From NCBI GenBank assembly GCA_039654915.1, contig CM077598.1, positions 71,018,041-71,082,040 on the forward strand: a stretch of 64,000 bases of DNA, in the 5' to 3' direction. This document shows positions 21,633 to 33,032 of the stretch, piece by piece. The DNA comes from Aquilaria yunnanensis (lineage: Eukaryota; Streptophyta; Magnoliopsida; Malvales; Thymelaeaceae). A program made the position numbers and the translations under genes. The notes beneath the pieces were generated by a model. It searched no databases, was not told where the DNA came from, and saw only the letters and a program-made list of their open reading frames with translations. The stretch's first letter is position 1, and each line of letters starts with the position of its first letter.

Positions 21633-22506
21633 TGATGCCCATCAGCATCATCTCCACTGTGTGTCATGGTGAATGCGGCAGGGAGTTCAGGAGGTGCGGG
21701 CGAGTCCTGACAGAAGGTGCTCTGTGTGGATCACCTATGATGGCCGGCAGCATCTTCATGTGGCAGGCACGGTGAGGCCGAGAAGGACTTCCAGTATGGG
21801 AGAGAGCCCGAAATGGGGATTGCTCAGGAGGACCTGCGTAAAACACTCAAAAAACAGGGGTTAGGAGGTCCCCGAAATCTTTTTCCGGGGAGGACCCTCC
21901 GACGCCCAACTCAGTGCTTTGAGAGGTGGAGAGGGAGTAGTAAGCACAAGAGACTCTTGCCTGCCGTGTTTTCCCGGGGGCTGAAAGGAGAGGATTCAGG
22001 GTGGAGACCTAGAGAGATCCAGCCTCCCTGATATATATGAGAGGGGGTGAGCCCTTCGGATTGTGACACGTGTATGGACGGATGTCATCCGTACTTCTGG
22101 GCGTGGGGGCCCCTAGCCGCCTGCAGGCTCCTCGGGCAACGAGTTGCGACAAGCGTAGCCCTACATGATTGGACGTGGGCAGCGGCGGCGTGTCAGAGTG
22201 CATATGAGGGAGGCGTGCAGGGTGTGCGGGCGGAATGTCAGAGACTCCTTGATGGCTCCTACCGTACCTCCGATGTCTCCTTGGTTGATGTCTCCCTTCG
22301 AAGTGAGGGGCCTTTTCCCTGAGTCAAACTGGTACTTCGGGGTATTTCCTGGCTCCGAAGTTAGTTCGATCGTCCTCCTGAGGGAGGCGATATGCTAGTT
22401 TCCCGAGGTTGGTATTGGCGGGCTACCGAGGTCATGTACCTCAGGTGTCTGACTCCCTCATTTTCGGGGTCCTTGGGTGACTAGGCCGACAGCACTTCGG
22501 CTATCA
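21633..22506 (-). repeat. Element H 3' LTR
   Basis: Plus-strand ends TGATGCCCATCAGC and TTCGGCTATCA. It matches 32158-33032. After it, the inverted polypurine tract CATGCCCCCGT appears twice (22507 and 22544), the second time again preceded by GGCTATCA, so the LTR edge and tract are duplicated over about 37 bases. Confidence 0.92.
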
Positions 22507-22899
22507 CATGCCCCCGTTCGGAAAGCCGGGGTGCAGGCTATCACATGCCCCCGTCTGAGTGTGACGTTTGCAGGGGAGGCACTTTGCCACCTAGGGGATA
22601 TGCTTTGTTCGGACAGGTGTCACCTGTCTGCCCTTTGGTGTTCTCGAGATACCCAACCTCTTTACTTTTCCTGCCATTGGCTAGTGGACCGTCACGTCTT
22701 GAAACTAGGTGTGTCAGTCTGGAGCGGTGCACCCGGGTTTTCAAGATGTCAGAAAACGCGTCCTAGTTTCTCGTGACGGGCGACAAGTGGCAGGTGCTGG
22801 TTGGGATGGGTACGTCTTTTTGCGCGCAAGGGGCAATTATGGCAACATTTCACCTTCACGCAGCAATTATGACGCCCTTCCGGCTACCCTTCCTCAATC

Positions 22900-23419
22900 T
22901 ATATAAGCCTTCTTCTGTCTTACTCTTCATTTATTTTTCTTTGCTCCCACTTTGCTCTCGTTTGCTCTTGTGCCTTCTATCCTTTTTTTACGGCGGTATT
23001 AACGGCGGTGCTTCTTCTGGCCACCTTTCACGATGGCGCCAACAAACCCTGACTTCGGCAAGATTTTTGGTGGGTTTTGACTTTAGAGATCCTTCGGTTT
23101 CTGCTTTTCTTTTGGCTTCCCGAAGTCATTTTTCTTCTTTTCGAAGTCTCTTTTTTGGCCAACCATGTCTTCGCCGATCCCCAAGAGCTGGCAACCTTTT
23201 ACGTCTCACCCTTGTTGCTCCACTTCTGAGAAATTAGAGAAGTGGACAGCCAAATTTTTCCTTCCCTCCTACGCCACCACAAGGTTACCCCACCTCGGCC
23301 ACTTTAGCTTTATGAACCGGGATGATGAGGTTACCATTTTTTTAGCCCAACTAAAGGCCGAACTTCGGTATCCTCCCACGAAGATGATTTGTGACTTTTG
23401 CCAATTTCATGGCATAGCC
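22900..23419 (+). pseudogene. Antisense gene of element H: TATA box, 37-nt segment and broken exon 1
   Basis: TATATAAG at 22900-22907. A conserved 37-nt segment starts at ATG 23033 (APTNPDFGKIF) and ends at a GT donor at 23070; read through, it stops after 15 residues, so it is either an upstream ORF or an alternative first exon. The main start is ATG 23165, 265 bases after TATA: SSPIPKSWQPF, KWTAKFFLPSYA, FSFMNRDDEVTIF, ICDFCQFHGIA. The frame is intact for 85 codons and then cut at 23420 by the LTR of element I. The rest of exon 1, about 190 codons in B, is gone. Confidence 0.82.
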
Positions 23420-24501
23420 TGATAGCCAAAGTGCTATCGCCCTGACCACCTGCCGACCACGGGAAAGAGGGAGCCAGACACCTGAGGCATACGACCTCGG
23501 AAAGGACTCCGGAGTAAAGGAAGTCATACACCTGAGGCGCATGACCTCGGTAGCTCAGCAAATTCTGACTTCGGGAGCCAGCGTAGCGCCTCCTTTAGGA
23601 GGGCGACCGAACCAGCTTCAGGGGAGAAAGACCAACCACCCCCTGCGGGAGAAAGTCCCCCGAAGACGTAGACACCGAAGTTCCAGCCCGATTCCGGGAA
23701 AGGGCCCATCACCCCGAAGTGAGACATCAACCAAAGGGACCTCGGTTGTATGGAAAAAGCCATCAAGGAGTCTCTGACACTCCGCTCATATACGTCTCTG
23801 ACACGCCACCACTAGGCACCCTCTAACACGGCATCGTAGCATACGTCCTGTCACACAGGGCTACACCTACTATGGCTCGTGGCCCGAGGAGCTTGTAGAT
23901 GGCTAGGGGCCTCCACGCCCAAAAATACGAACGCCATCCGACCATACACATGTCACAATTTGAAGGGATCACCCCCTCCCTTATAGACCAGGGAAATGGT
24001 CACAGGCAGGGGATCTGGGCCCGGGTGGCTCCCCTAGAGAAAGAGAGAGAGGGAAAAAGAGGACAGAGAGGCCAGAAAATATAGGACGCTCTCCTCCATC
24101 CGTCTGAATACTCTCCCTTCAGCCCTCAGAAAGACATTGCAGGAAAACGGAGGACGCTCTCCTCCATTGTCTCCTTCTCTCTAAAAGCACTAACTTGGGC
24201 GTCGAAGGTTCCCCCCCGGAAAACCACCTTGGGGGCCTCCTAACCCCTGTTTTTTGAGTGTTTCAGCCAGGTTTCCCAGAAGGATCTCCCCTCCAGGCAT
24301 TCTCTTGTGCCGGAAGTCTTTCCCATCCTCACCAACCACGGTACCAGGCAGCTGCCGGCCACCACTTAAGGTGACCCTCTCAGGGTACCTTCTTGCACCT
24401 CCTGGACCCCCTGCTGCCGACACCGCTGCACACAGTGGAGATGCTGGCTCCGCCTAACCAGGCCGCATTAGATGCTGGCTCTGCACCTCCGAACAGCATC
24501 A
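23420..24501 (+). repeat. Element I 5' LTR
   Basis: 1082 bases, starting TGATAGCCAAAG and ending AGCATCA. It is followed by TA and the primer site TGGCGCCGTCTATGGGA (24504-24520), with one change from the usual motif. It is longer than the LTRs of A, B, G and H. Confidence 0.88.
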
Positions 24502-24670
24502 TATGGCGCCGTCTATGGGAAACCTACTCCCAGGTTGCCGGAGTTGAAGCTCGGCGTTTTAAGGAGAAGGGACTCCTGAGGTTCCCGTCTGCGCTAGAGA
24601 CTCAACGGGCAACCGAATAATGGCAGTAGGAATTTCCCTGCCCGAGGGTGAACGCCCTCTGACTATTACC

Positions 24671-25400
24671 ATGGGCTTCCTGTGCGAATTCCCATGCCCT
24701 GGCATGGTCGAAATAACGCAGTAATCAAGCCGAAGAAGGCCGCAGCAAAAATTCGGGCCGAAAGCCCTCTTTTATCAGTACCTCGTGGGGTGGAGAGTCC
24801 CATGCCAATTCACAGGAATTGGGAAAACGGAGATCAATGGGATAAGTCCTCGGCGGGAACCATGCTCCCCGGAGTATGACCTACGGGAAAAGCAGGGTCG
24901 AGATGACCTAGACCTCCCTGCTAAAAGAGTTCTGCACCCGAGGAAAAAATCGCCATCTCCTCGGCAACGAAGTCAAAACCCATTGCCCCGAGAGGTCGTT
25001 TACGACTTGAATTGCAGGCAGAAGGCGCCGACTCTACTTCCTAGGACACAACTGCTGTTCGAAGTGACCCGCCTCCGCGCAACGCCGTGAAAAAGAGTAG
25101 AGCATTCGGGAAAGACTATCAAAATGGTGCATTGAACTCAAAGAGTACTACATCACGTATAAGCCTAGAAGGGTAGTAAGCGCACAGGTACTGGCAGACT
25201 AGATCGCCGAAATCCCCGAAGTAGGGAAGGCTGAAACCAACAAAGGAGACAGAGCAAAGGTAGATCCAGACTGGAAACTCCTTGTCAGTGGAACCGCAAG
25301 CGCAGAACATCAGGGCGCTGGGATACCCCCCCGGGGGCCCGAAGGCAGGGAGGTCACCAAAATGATCAAATTTGATTTCCAAAAAGTGTTGGGCCATCCG
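24671..25400 (+). pseudogene. gag start fused to RNase H in element I
   Basis: The gag start MGFLCEFPCPGMV is at 24671, followed by frames with stops. Near 24950-24990 the sequence passes from the gag N-terminal region (REKQGRDDLDLPAKRVLHP) straight to the RT-linked RNase H region (PLPREVVYDL). Next, from about 25130, come IELKEYYITYKPRRVVSAQ and the second RNase H (WKLLVSG, GAGIPPRGPEGREVTKMIKF). Capsid, zinc knuckle, protease and RT are all missing. Element H has the same fusion at the same point, so this deletion predates both insertions. Confidence 0.78.
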
Positions 25401-26658
25401 TGTTGGGTTTCGGGAGCCAAACAGCGCAGTAGAATTTAACCGAAACCCTCCAGGTTCCAAGTGAAATGGGCAAACCGGGTGTTCGAAAATTTTCATACCT
25501 AATTTTTGGTTAAGATCTCTCACTCAACTGTAGAGTCGAATCACAAAACCTGAACAGTTGACGTGTTCAAGCTCTCTATGGTATCCACACGAGCCTCTTG
25601 GGATCACCACGCTTCCACCACATCCCGACAAATGCATTTCTCTTGCGCTCGCAGTGCTAGCTTGCGTTCTCCAAGGAATTGCAAGAGAAGAGTGCGGATG
25701 TCCTTTTGGGAGGCTAGGGCAAGGAGACCTGTGAATTTCTCACTAGAAGTTGTATTTATACTGGGACTCAACTTCCAGGCCTAATGGGTTTGAAAGCCCT
25801 AATCCAATTAGGATTTAATTTCGGGCTTAATAATGGCTCAACTCTTGGGCCCATTATTAATACGAAATTAAAGTGAAACCATAACCCAAATAATTAGCCC
25901 ATGCACTCTAATGATCCAAATAGCTCGATGTGTGTGACCCAATAGGCTCTTATTACGTTGGCAATGATCATAAATCACATTTATGATCATAAGCAATGAG
26001 CGGTGTCTAGCAACACATCATTGCTACCCAAGTGACAAGATTGTTGATGATTCGACTAAACCTTTATGATGCGAGCATGGCCATGCATTTTCTAAGTCTC
26101 ACTCTATCAAGGGGCCCGAAGATATCACTCTCGTTACATAGGTGGGACAAATCCCATCTTGATCATACAAATCCCTCCGCACGATATGTGACATACCCAA
26201 TGACCTCCTTCAAGTCCACTCAGTTACGAGCAACAAAGGAAAGTATCAAAGTATGTGACTCACATGTAGGGAACCTTAATGATCTTAGGTCGAAGGACTA
26301 CATATACCATGATCACTCTGAGAATCACTTATGACACTCATATAACGATCCATGTAGTGTTCTCATGGTGGGTCGATCCAGTACACAAGTTCTCCAACTT
26401 GTACCCATATGTAGACTACATATCTTATATTAGTCTCCACATATGCTAGTCGTTATGTATTATTGCAACCCGTCCACAATAATACTAGACCAGGAACGTT
26501 TAAGAATTCATTATTCTAGGGTTATAATTATGTTTATTACGTTATGCAGAAACAAAACAACAAACATTATTGTTGGATTAATGCCATAATAAAATATCAT
26601 GACTCAATGTGCAAAAATACAATCATCTCATGATTGGATTTTGGGCACAACACTAACA
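25401..26658 (-). repeat. J LTR, left copy (solo LTR in element I)
   Basis: 1258 bases, minus orientation; the plus-strand ends are TGTTGGGTTTCGG and ACACTAACA. Flanks ATCCG (25396-25400) and ATCCA (26659-26663) look like a 5-bp duplication with one change. The minus-strand TATA box (TATAAATACAAC) is near 25758-25747. It lacks about 135 bases near 26065 that the right copy has. No protein domain is present, so the family (copia or gypsy) is not known. Confidence 0.8.
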
Positions 26659-26813
26659 ATCCAAGCATGGCAACGCTAGGTATAATAACCTCGCACAAAA
26701 GGCGGAAAGATCCTACAAAGAGGAATCTCGCAACCAAAGAGGAATATTCCTCTTTGTAGGATCTTTCTGCCTTTTGTGCGAGGTTATTATACCTAGCGTT
26801 GCCATGATTGGAT
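26659..26813. repeat. Palindrome centre
   Basis: About 68 bases (26659-26727) of sequence that in H lies between RNase H and integrase (31200-31255) are followed by a 19-base spacer and then the reverse complement (26746-26813), with only two mismatches visible. At the end of the spacer, GAGGAATATTCCTC is itself a perfect palindrome. Confidence 0.9.
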
Positions 26814-28222
26814 TGTTAGTGTTGTGCCCAAAAGCCAATCATGAGATGATTGTATTTTTTGCAAAATGAGTAATGATATTTTATTAAGGCATTAATCCAG
26901 CAATTATGTTTGTTGTTTTGTTTCTGCGTAACTTAACAAACATAATTGTAACCCTAGAATAATGATATTCTTAAACGTCCCTGGTCTAGTATTATTGTGG
27001 AGCGGGTTGCAATAATACATAATGACTAGCATATGTGGAGACTAATATGAGATATGTAGTCTACATATGGGTACAAGTTGGAGAACTTGTGTACTGGATT
27101 AACCCACCATGAGAACACTACATGGATCGTTATATGAGTTTCATAAGTGATTCTCATAGTGATCATGGTATATTTAGTCCTTTGACCTAAGATCATCAAG
27201 GTTCCCTACATGTGAGTCACATACTTTGATACTTTCCTTTGTTGCTTGTAACTGAGTGAACTTGAAGGAGCTCATTGGGTATGTCACATATCATGCAGAG
27301 GGATTTGTATGATCAAGATGGGATTTGTCCCTCCTACATAACGGGAGTGATATCTTCGGGCCCCTTGATAGAGTAAGACTTAGAAAAATGCATGGCCATG
27401 CTTAGATGAGTTGATATATGATATCAATGTCATCAGTTTAAGTTGGTCTACACGGTAATCAAGAAACCAAAGATTGGGCTATACGAGAGTGACACATTCC
27501 ATGTCTCATGCTTAGTCTTGATATCTTGGAGAAAGGGACAATGGCGTATATCGGTGATGATCATAAAGGTTTAGTCGAATCATCGACAATCTTGTCACTT
27601 GGGTAGCAATGATCTGTTGCTAGACGTAGCTCATTGCTTATGATCATAAATGTGATTTATGATCACATTGCCAACGTGGTAAGAGCCTATTTGGTCGCAC
27701 ACATAGAGCTATTTGGATCATTAAAGTTCATGGGCTAATAATTTGGGTTTTGGTTTCACAATAATTTCATATTAATAATGGGCCCAATAGTTGAGCCATT
27801 ATTAAGCCCGAAATTAAAGCCTAATTGGATTAGGGCTTTGAAACCTATTAGGCCTGGAAGTTGAGTCTCACTATAAATACAACTTCTGGTGAGAAATTTG
27901 TAGGTCTCCATGCCCTAGCCTCCCAAAAGGACAGTCGCACTCTTCTCTTGCAATTCCTTGGAGGACGCAAGCTAGCACAAGAGAAACACATCTGCCGGGA
28001 TGTAGTGGAAGCATGGTGATCCCGAGAGGCTCGTGTGGATACCATAGAGAGCCTGAACACATCAACTGTTCAGTTTTTGTGATTCGACTCTACAGTTGAG
28101 TGAGAGATCTAAACCGAAAATTAGGTATGAAATTTTTCGAACACCCGGTTTACCCCGTTTCACTTGGATCCTGGAGGGTTTCGGTTAAATTCTGCTGCAC
28201 TGTTTTGCTCCTAAACCCATCA
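26814..28222 (+). repeat. J LTR, right copy
   Basis: 1409 bases, starting TGTTAGTGTTGTGCCC and ending AAACCCATCA, with TATA CTATAAATACAAC near 27871. It is about 91 percent like the left copy in the 165 bases compared by eye. Its right end abuts the intron of H's antisense gene (CTTTTTCCACCCTCAG). Confidence 0.8.
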
Positions 28223-28238
28223 CTTTTTCCACCCTCAG

Positions 28239-29676
28239 AGGATGTGATGGAGTTCGGTAGCGACATTGCAACTTCCACCAAGCCTGAAACTCCCGCCGAG
28301 CCTGAAACTACGGCCGAGGTTCCTGCTGGGATGGTCACTGCTCCTGCTTCATTGAGTCCCACCACGTCGGTGGATCTTTTGGGCTCTTTGGCAGGTAGTC
28401 CCTCTGCCGAGGAGTTGGAAAAACGCTGTAGGGATAAAGGCAAAGATATTCCTGCCGACGTGGAGGAGGTCCGGGACTCCGATGATGACGTTGCTGAGGT
28501 TGCGCCTGGTTTGTCTCTTACCCCTTTTTAATACTTGTATCCTCATAACTTGTATAGTTAAGGAGCTTTGTCTGACTTACGTTTTCAACTTTTTAGAGGA
28601 TCTAGCACCCGTAGCTTGGATGGTTGAGCATGCCCGAAGGCGGGCTCTTCGGGATTCCCACTTCCCAAAGGACAAAGTCCCAAGGGAGCCATTCTGGTCT
28701 TCCCCAGAGGACATGAACCTGTTCTCAGAGCATTGCCGGGAAATGGCTCCCTAGATGGCGAGGGGTGTGCTCACTCAGGCTTCCTTCAAGGCAGTTGCCG
28801 AGGAGTGTGCCTCCGAGGATACCCTTGCCGCTAAGGTTTCTGAGCATGCTGCCCAGGTAGTTCTTCATGCCTTTTCATTTTTCCTCCCACTTTTTTGTCT
28901 AAGTCTTTTAGCTTTCCTTGTGTAAATTTCACTAAGTACCTTCTTTTTTGTAGGTCTTGGGGTATAGTGGATACCTTCGAGCTTGGGCAGCAAAGCAGTC
29001 TTCGATCCCAGCTTGGGCCAAAGATAAACTAGCGAAGGCCAAGGTGTTCTGTGCTAACTCGGTTGTGATGAACACCGAGTTGAGCTGAACAGCCAAGGAG
29101 AAGGTTGCCAAGTTTCGGGAGGAATTCTTGAAGGGCCAAGAGGAGCTCTTGAAGGATTTCTCCAAGAAGATGTCCGACCTTGGTGAGAAGGTTGTGAGCT
29201 TAACCGCGGCCAACGAGGCCATTCAGAAGGAGAAAGAAGGAGAAGCTGCTCTTTTGATGAAGGCTCTTGCTGACAACGCCGAACTTCAAGCCAAGGTCAA
29301 CTCGCTGAAGAAGGGTTCGAAGAAGAAGAAGAAGATAAAGGAGCTGGAGAAGGAGGTTGCAGATCTTTGGAAGGAGGTTTCAGATCTTCAGAATGAGGCA
29401 GATGACTTGGACGTAGAAAAAGACAAAGCCGTTCAGGCGACCAAGGTTGCCTTTCAGGACAGTTTCTGCCTAGTTCATCACCAATTTCTGAAGAAATATC
29501 CAGACCTTGACCTTTCCTTCTTGGCTGCCCTGGATATTCCCGTGGGTGCTCGATGGACTTGGTCGAAAGTCGAGCTCTTCAACTTGCCATTTTCCCCTCC
29601 TCCTGCACCGAAGGCGGTGGCCAAAGACAAAGGAGCCGGAGCTTCCCATGACGCCGGGGTCCCTTGGATATTCTAG
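28239..29676 (+). pseudogene. Antisense gene of element H, exons 2-4
   Basis: Exon 2 is 28239-28508 (270 nt, shorter than in A and B), exon 3 is 28597-28856 (260 nt), exon 4 is 28954-29676. Acceptors CTCAG, TTTAG and TGTAG and donors GT are in place, and the reading frame joins across them (phases 1 and 0). Exon 2 is rich in Pro/Glu/Thr/Ala, with PTTSVDLLGSL and SDDDVAEV. Exon 3 has HARRRALRDSHFPKDK and PEDMNLFSEHCREMA. Exon 4 has a coiled coil and FQDSFCLVHHQFLKKYPDLDLSFLAAL. Stops: TAG near 28753 and TGA 29086-29088. It ends 428 bases before the convergent pol stop. Confidence 0.82.
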
Positions 29677-30103
29677 GTCCTTTGCCTTCTTCTTTTTTCT
29701 TTGTGTTTTTCTTCTTGTAACCTTCTCTTTGTACTAAGACCTTCTTCAATGAATTTTCCTTCATAATTTGGTTAAGTCTTTTGAGCAATTTTTTGTTTCC
29801 TAGTTGCCCCGACCACTTTCGGTCAGGGGACTTCGGAGAGGTACACTTTGCTTGTTTCATTAGCCAACCTTCGGGTAAACATTCATTGATGGTGAAGTTC
29901 CCTTAGGCAAATTTTAGCCTGCCCTCATCAGCCGTATTCGATAGACTTCACCTTTTTTGGGCATATAACCCAACCAACTTCGGAAGGAAAACGTGATCTT
30001 CAGGAACGTGTGCTTCAGCTTTGTTTGATGAGTACTTTCGGATAGGGGAAAACTTCTGTACTTAGAGAAATTTCTCACTTGTACACTTTCTCATCTAAAA
30101 TTC

Positions 30104-31250
30104 TAAGTATAAAATTTCTTTAAGGCATCCGAGTGGCATACATTTTTCAGTTTTCCTCCTTCGGTGTCGCGAAGCTTGTATACTCCCTTTCAGACCTCAT
30201 CTACGACCAAATAAGGCCCCTTTCCCATTTGGCTGAAGTACCCCATGGGATACTTTTCGGGGTTCAAACTCAGCCTTTCGGAGGATAATGTCTCATTTCG
30301 TTATTCCTTTTGGCCTATCATGCAGGTTTGCGCTCATGGCCACCTTTTGCTGAAAGGCCCTTCTTCTGAGCTCGGCAATTCCTCTGTGTTCGCCAACTAG
30401 GTCAAGCTTAGTTCTCAACCCGAGGTCATTTCCTCTTGCGTCAAACACCCGTATTCTAACTGGTAGCCATACTACTTCAAATGGATAATGGCCTCTGTAC
30501 TGGAGATAAGTGAGAAAGGTGTCTCCCCCGTGGCCCCTCGGGGAGTTGTCTGATAACTCCTAGGTACAGTAGGAAGTTTTCCTGGCCATTTTGCCTTTGC
30601 TTCCCCCAACCTCCTTTATAGTCCCTCATTTATAGTTCTGTTGGCTACCTCCACTTGTCTGTTGCTCCGGGGCTGAGCTAGTGAGCCGAAGTGCAATTTT
30701 ATTCCGAAGTCGGTGGCAAATTCTTGGAATCCCTTGTCCATAGATTGGGAACCATTATCGGCCATTATCACCGTCGATATGCCAAATCTACATATCATGT
30801 TCCTCCAGATGAACTTTTGTATATCTTTTGCCGGAATGGCCGCTAGGGGTCCTACCTCGTTTCGCTTAGTGAAGTAGTCCACTGCTACTACACAGAACTT
30901 CACTCCTTCGGGTGCTGTCGAGAGTGGACCGGTGAGGTCTATGCCCCATACTGCAAAGGGGAAAAGGTAATCTTCTGGGGTTACCCACTCTAAAGCAGTC
31001 TTTTGGCCGCTGGTATGTCTTCAGCCCTTTTTGCACTTCCTGGACGAATTGTCTTGCACCCTTTTTACCGATACATCTCTGTAACGGACTTGCGTACCCT
31101 TGCTGGTATAATTCCTCTTTAATTAGGGAATATCATTTGTAACATCTTCGCACTTTTAGCCGCTTCATGATGATTTTTGGGACTCTTTAGTTGCGAGATA
31201 CCTCTTTGTAGGATCTTTCCTCCCTTTGTCCGAGGTTGCTATACCTAGCG
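30104..31250 (-). pseudogene. pol: Integrase part and end of pol, element H
   Basis: Minus strand. Near 31250 the RNase H is cut and joined to the linker before integrase. The core shows FCVVAVDYFTK, the second catalytic Asp in MADNGSQ and Glu in RQVEVANRTI (30903-30616). The HHCC domain is broken by stops. The C-terminus ends CHSDALKKFYT with TAG at 30106-30104. It would be the DNA-inserting enzyme, but the first Asp region and linker are damaged. Confidence 0.8.
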
Positions 31251-31990
31251 TTGCCATGCTCAGATGGCCCAAAACTTTCGTAACCAAATTTGATGGCTTT
31301 GGTGGCCTCCCTGCCCTAGGGCCCCCGAGGGGCTACTCCAGCGCCCTGCTGTTCTGCGCTTGAGATTTCTTTGACAGGGAGTTCCCACTCTGGATCTACC
31401 TTCGCTCGGTCTCCCTCATTGGTTTCAGCATTTTCCATTTCTGGGGTTTCGGCAATGAAGTCTGCCAGTGCCTGGGCTTTTATTGCCCTTCTAGGCTCAT
31501 ACGTGATGTAGTACTCTCCGAGTTCGATGCACCATTTTGATAGTCTTCCTGAATGATCTACTCTTTTTCATGACGTCGCGCAGAGGCAGGTCACTCCGGA
31601 TAGTGATAGCGTGTCCTTGGAAGTAGAGTCGCAGCCTTCTGCCTGCAAGTACCAAGGCGTAGACAACCTTTTGGGGCAATGGGTATCTGACTTTGTTGCC
31701 GAGGAGACGGTGACTTTTCTTCGGGTGCAGAACTCCTTCGACGGGGAGGTCTGGGTCATCTTGACCCTGTTTTTCCTGTAGGTCGCCTTCCGAGGGGTAT
31801 GCTTCCTGTCGAGGACTCATCTCATTAATCTCCACTTCCCCAAACTCCTGTGAGTTGACATGGGACTCTTCTCCCGATGAGGTACTGATGAGGAGGGCCT
31901 TCGGCTCGAATTTGGATGCGGCCATCTTCGGTCTAACTGCTGCATCATTTTGGCCATGACAGAGCGTGGGAACTCGCATAGGAAGGCCAT
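31251..31990 (-). pseudogene. gag start fused to RNase H, element H
   Basis: Minus strand from ATG 31990: MAFLCEFPRSVMAKMMQQLDR, then GDLQEKQGQDDPDLP. At about 31700 this runs directly into the RNase H region (RYPLPQKVVYALVLAGRR), followed by LPLRDVMKKS, and then, past a frame break, second RNase H sequence. No capsid core, knuckle, protease or RT is left. The breakpoint matches that of element I (24950-24990), which marks a shared deletion derivative. An inverted primer site lies at 32139-32155. Confidence 0.8.
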
Positions 31991-32157
31991 GGTAATAGTC
32001 AGAGGATGTTCGTCCTCGGGCAGGGAAGTTCCTGCTGCAGTTGTTCGGTTGCCGGTTGAACCGCTGGTGCAAACGGGGACCTCGGAAGTCCGTTATCCTT
32101 AGAATGCCGAGTTTCAACAACGATGACCTGGGAGTGTTTCCCATAGACGGCGCCAAA

Positions 32158-33032
32158 TGATGCCCATCAGCATCATCTCCACTATGTGTCATGGTGAATG
32201 CGGCAGGGACTTTAGGAGGTGCAGGCGAGTCCCGACAGAAGGTGCTCTGTGTGGATCACCTGTGATGGCCGGCAGCATCTTCGTGTGGCAGGCACGGTGA
32301 GGCCGAGAAGGACTTCCGGTATGGGAGAGAGCCCAAAATGGGGATTGCTCAGTAGGACCTGCCTGAAGCACTCAGAAAATAGGGGTTAGGAGGTCCCCGA
32401 AATCTTTTTCCGGGGAGAAGCCTCTGACGCAGAAGTCAGTGCTTTGAGAGGTGGAGAGGGAGTGGTAAGCACAAGAGAGTCTTGCCTACCGTGTTTTCCT
32501 GGGGGCTGAAAGGAGAGGATTCAGGGTGGAGCCCCCAGAGAGATCCAGCCTCCCTGATATATATGAGAGGGGGTGAGCCCGTCGGATTGTGACACGTGTA
32601 TGGACGGATGTCATCCGTACTTCTGGGCGTGGGGGCCCCTAGCCGCCTGCAGGCTCCTCGAGCCACGAGCTGCGACAAGCGTAGCCTTACATGACAGGAC
32701 GTGGGCAGTGGCGGCGTGTCAGAGTGCATATGAGGGCAGCGTGCAGGGTGTGCGGGCGGAATGTCAGAGACTCCTTGATGGCTCATGCCGTACCTCTGAG
32801 GTCCCCTTGGTTAATGTCTGCCTTTGGAGTGAGGGGCCTTTTCCCGGAGTCAGACTGGTACTTTGGGGTATTTCCTGGCTCCGAAGTTAGTCCAGTCGTC
32901 CTCCCGATGGAGGCGATATGCTAGTTTCCTGAGGTTGGTATTGGCGGGCTACCGAGGTCATGTACCTCAGGTGTCTGACTCCCTCCTTCCCGGGGTCCTT
33001 GGGTGACCAGGGCGATAGTACTTCGGTTATCA
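32158..33032 (-). repeat. Element H 5' LTR
   Basis: 875 bases; plus-strand ends TGATGCCCATCAGC and TTCGGTTATCA. It is followed by the target duplication GATAG and D's LTR. The 105-codon frame at 32573-32890 is repeated in the other LTR only because LTRs are copies. Confidence 0.92.

Larger units (their letters stand above)
23420..26746 (+). mobile_element. Element I: Tat-type fragment inserted in the antisense gene of H
   Basis: It has a 5' LTR, primer site, gag start and a gag-to-RNase H fusion, a J solo LTR, then about 70 bases of the region after RNase H, and then turns back on itself in a palindrome. It has no 3' LTR. Whether I and H were once in line or were joined by rearrangement is not decided; the right boundary lies at the palindrome centre. 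Confidence 0.75.
21633..33032 (-). mobile_element. Element H: Tat-type element, internally deleted, minus orientation
   Basis: Inserted in D's 5' LTR with an exact duplication GATAG (14257-14261 and 33033-33037). Its left copy was then parted from H by the insertion of G. The LTRs are 874 and 875 bases. On the minus strand: 5' LTR, primer site, gag start fused to RNase H, part of integrase and the pol end; the antisense gene is on plus. Element I and the J palindrome break the antisense gene at 23420-28222. Without them H would be about 6.6 kb, shorter than an autonomous element. Confidence 0.9.

Noticed and set aside
25401..28222. The palindrome as a MITE, foldback transposon or microRNA gene.
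   Set aside because: The arms are whole LTRs of over 1.2 kb plus mirrored element I DNA. The arms are too long and diverged for a MITE, and no precursor-like short hairpin was singled out.
32573..32890. A 105-codon frame conserved at two places (also 22047-22322).
   Set aside because: Both copies lie in the two LTRs of H, so the conservation is due to LTR duplication. It has no retroelement or host motif and starts with GTG.
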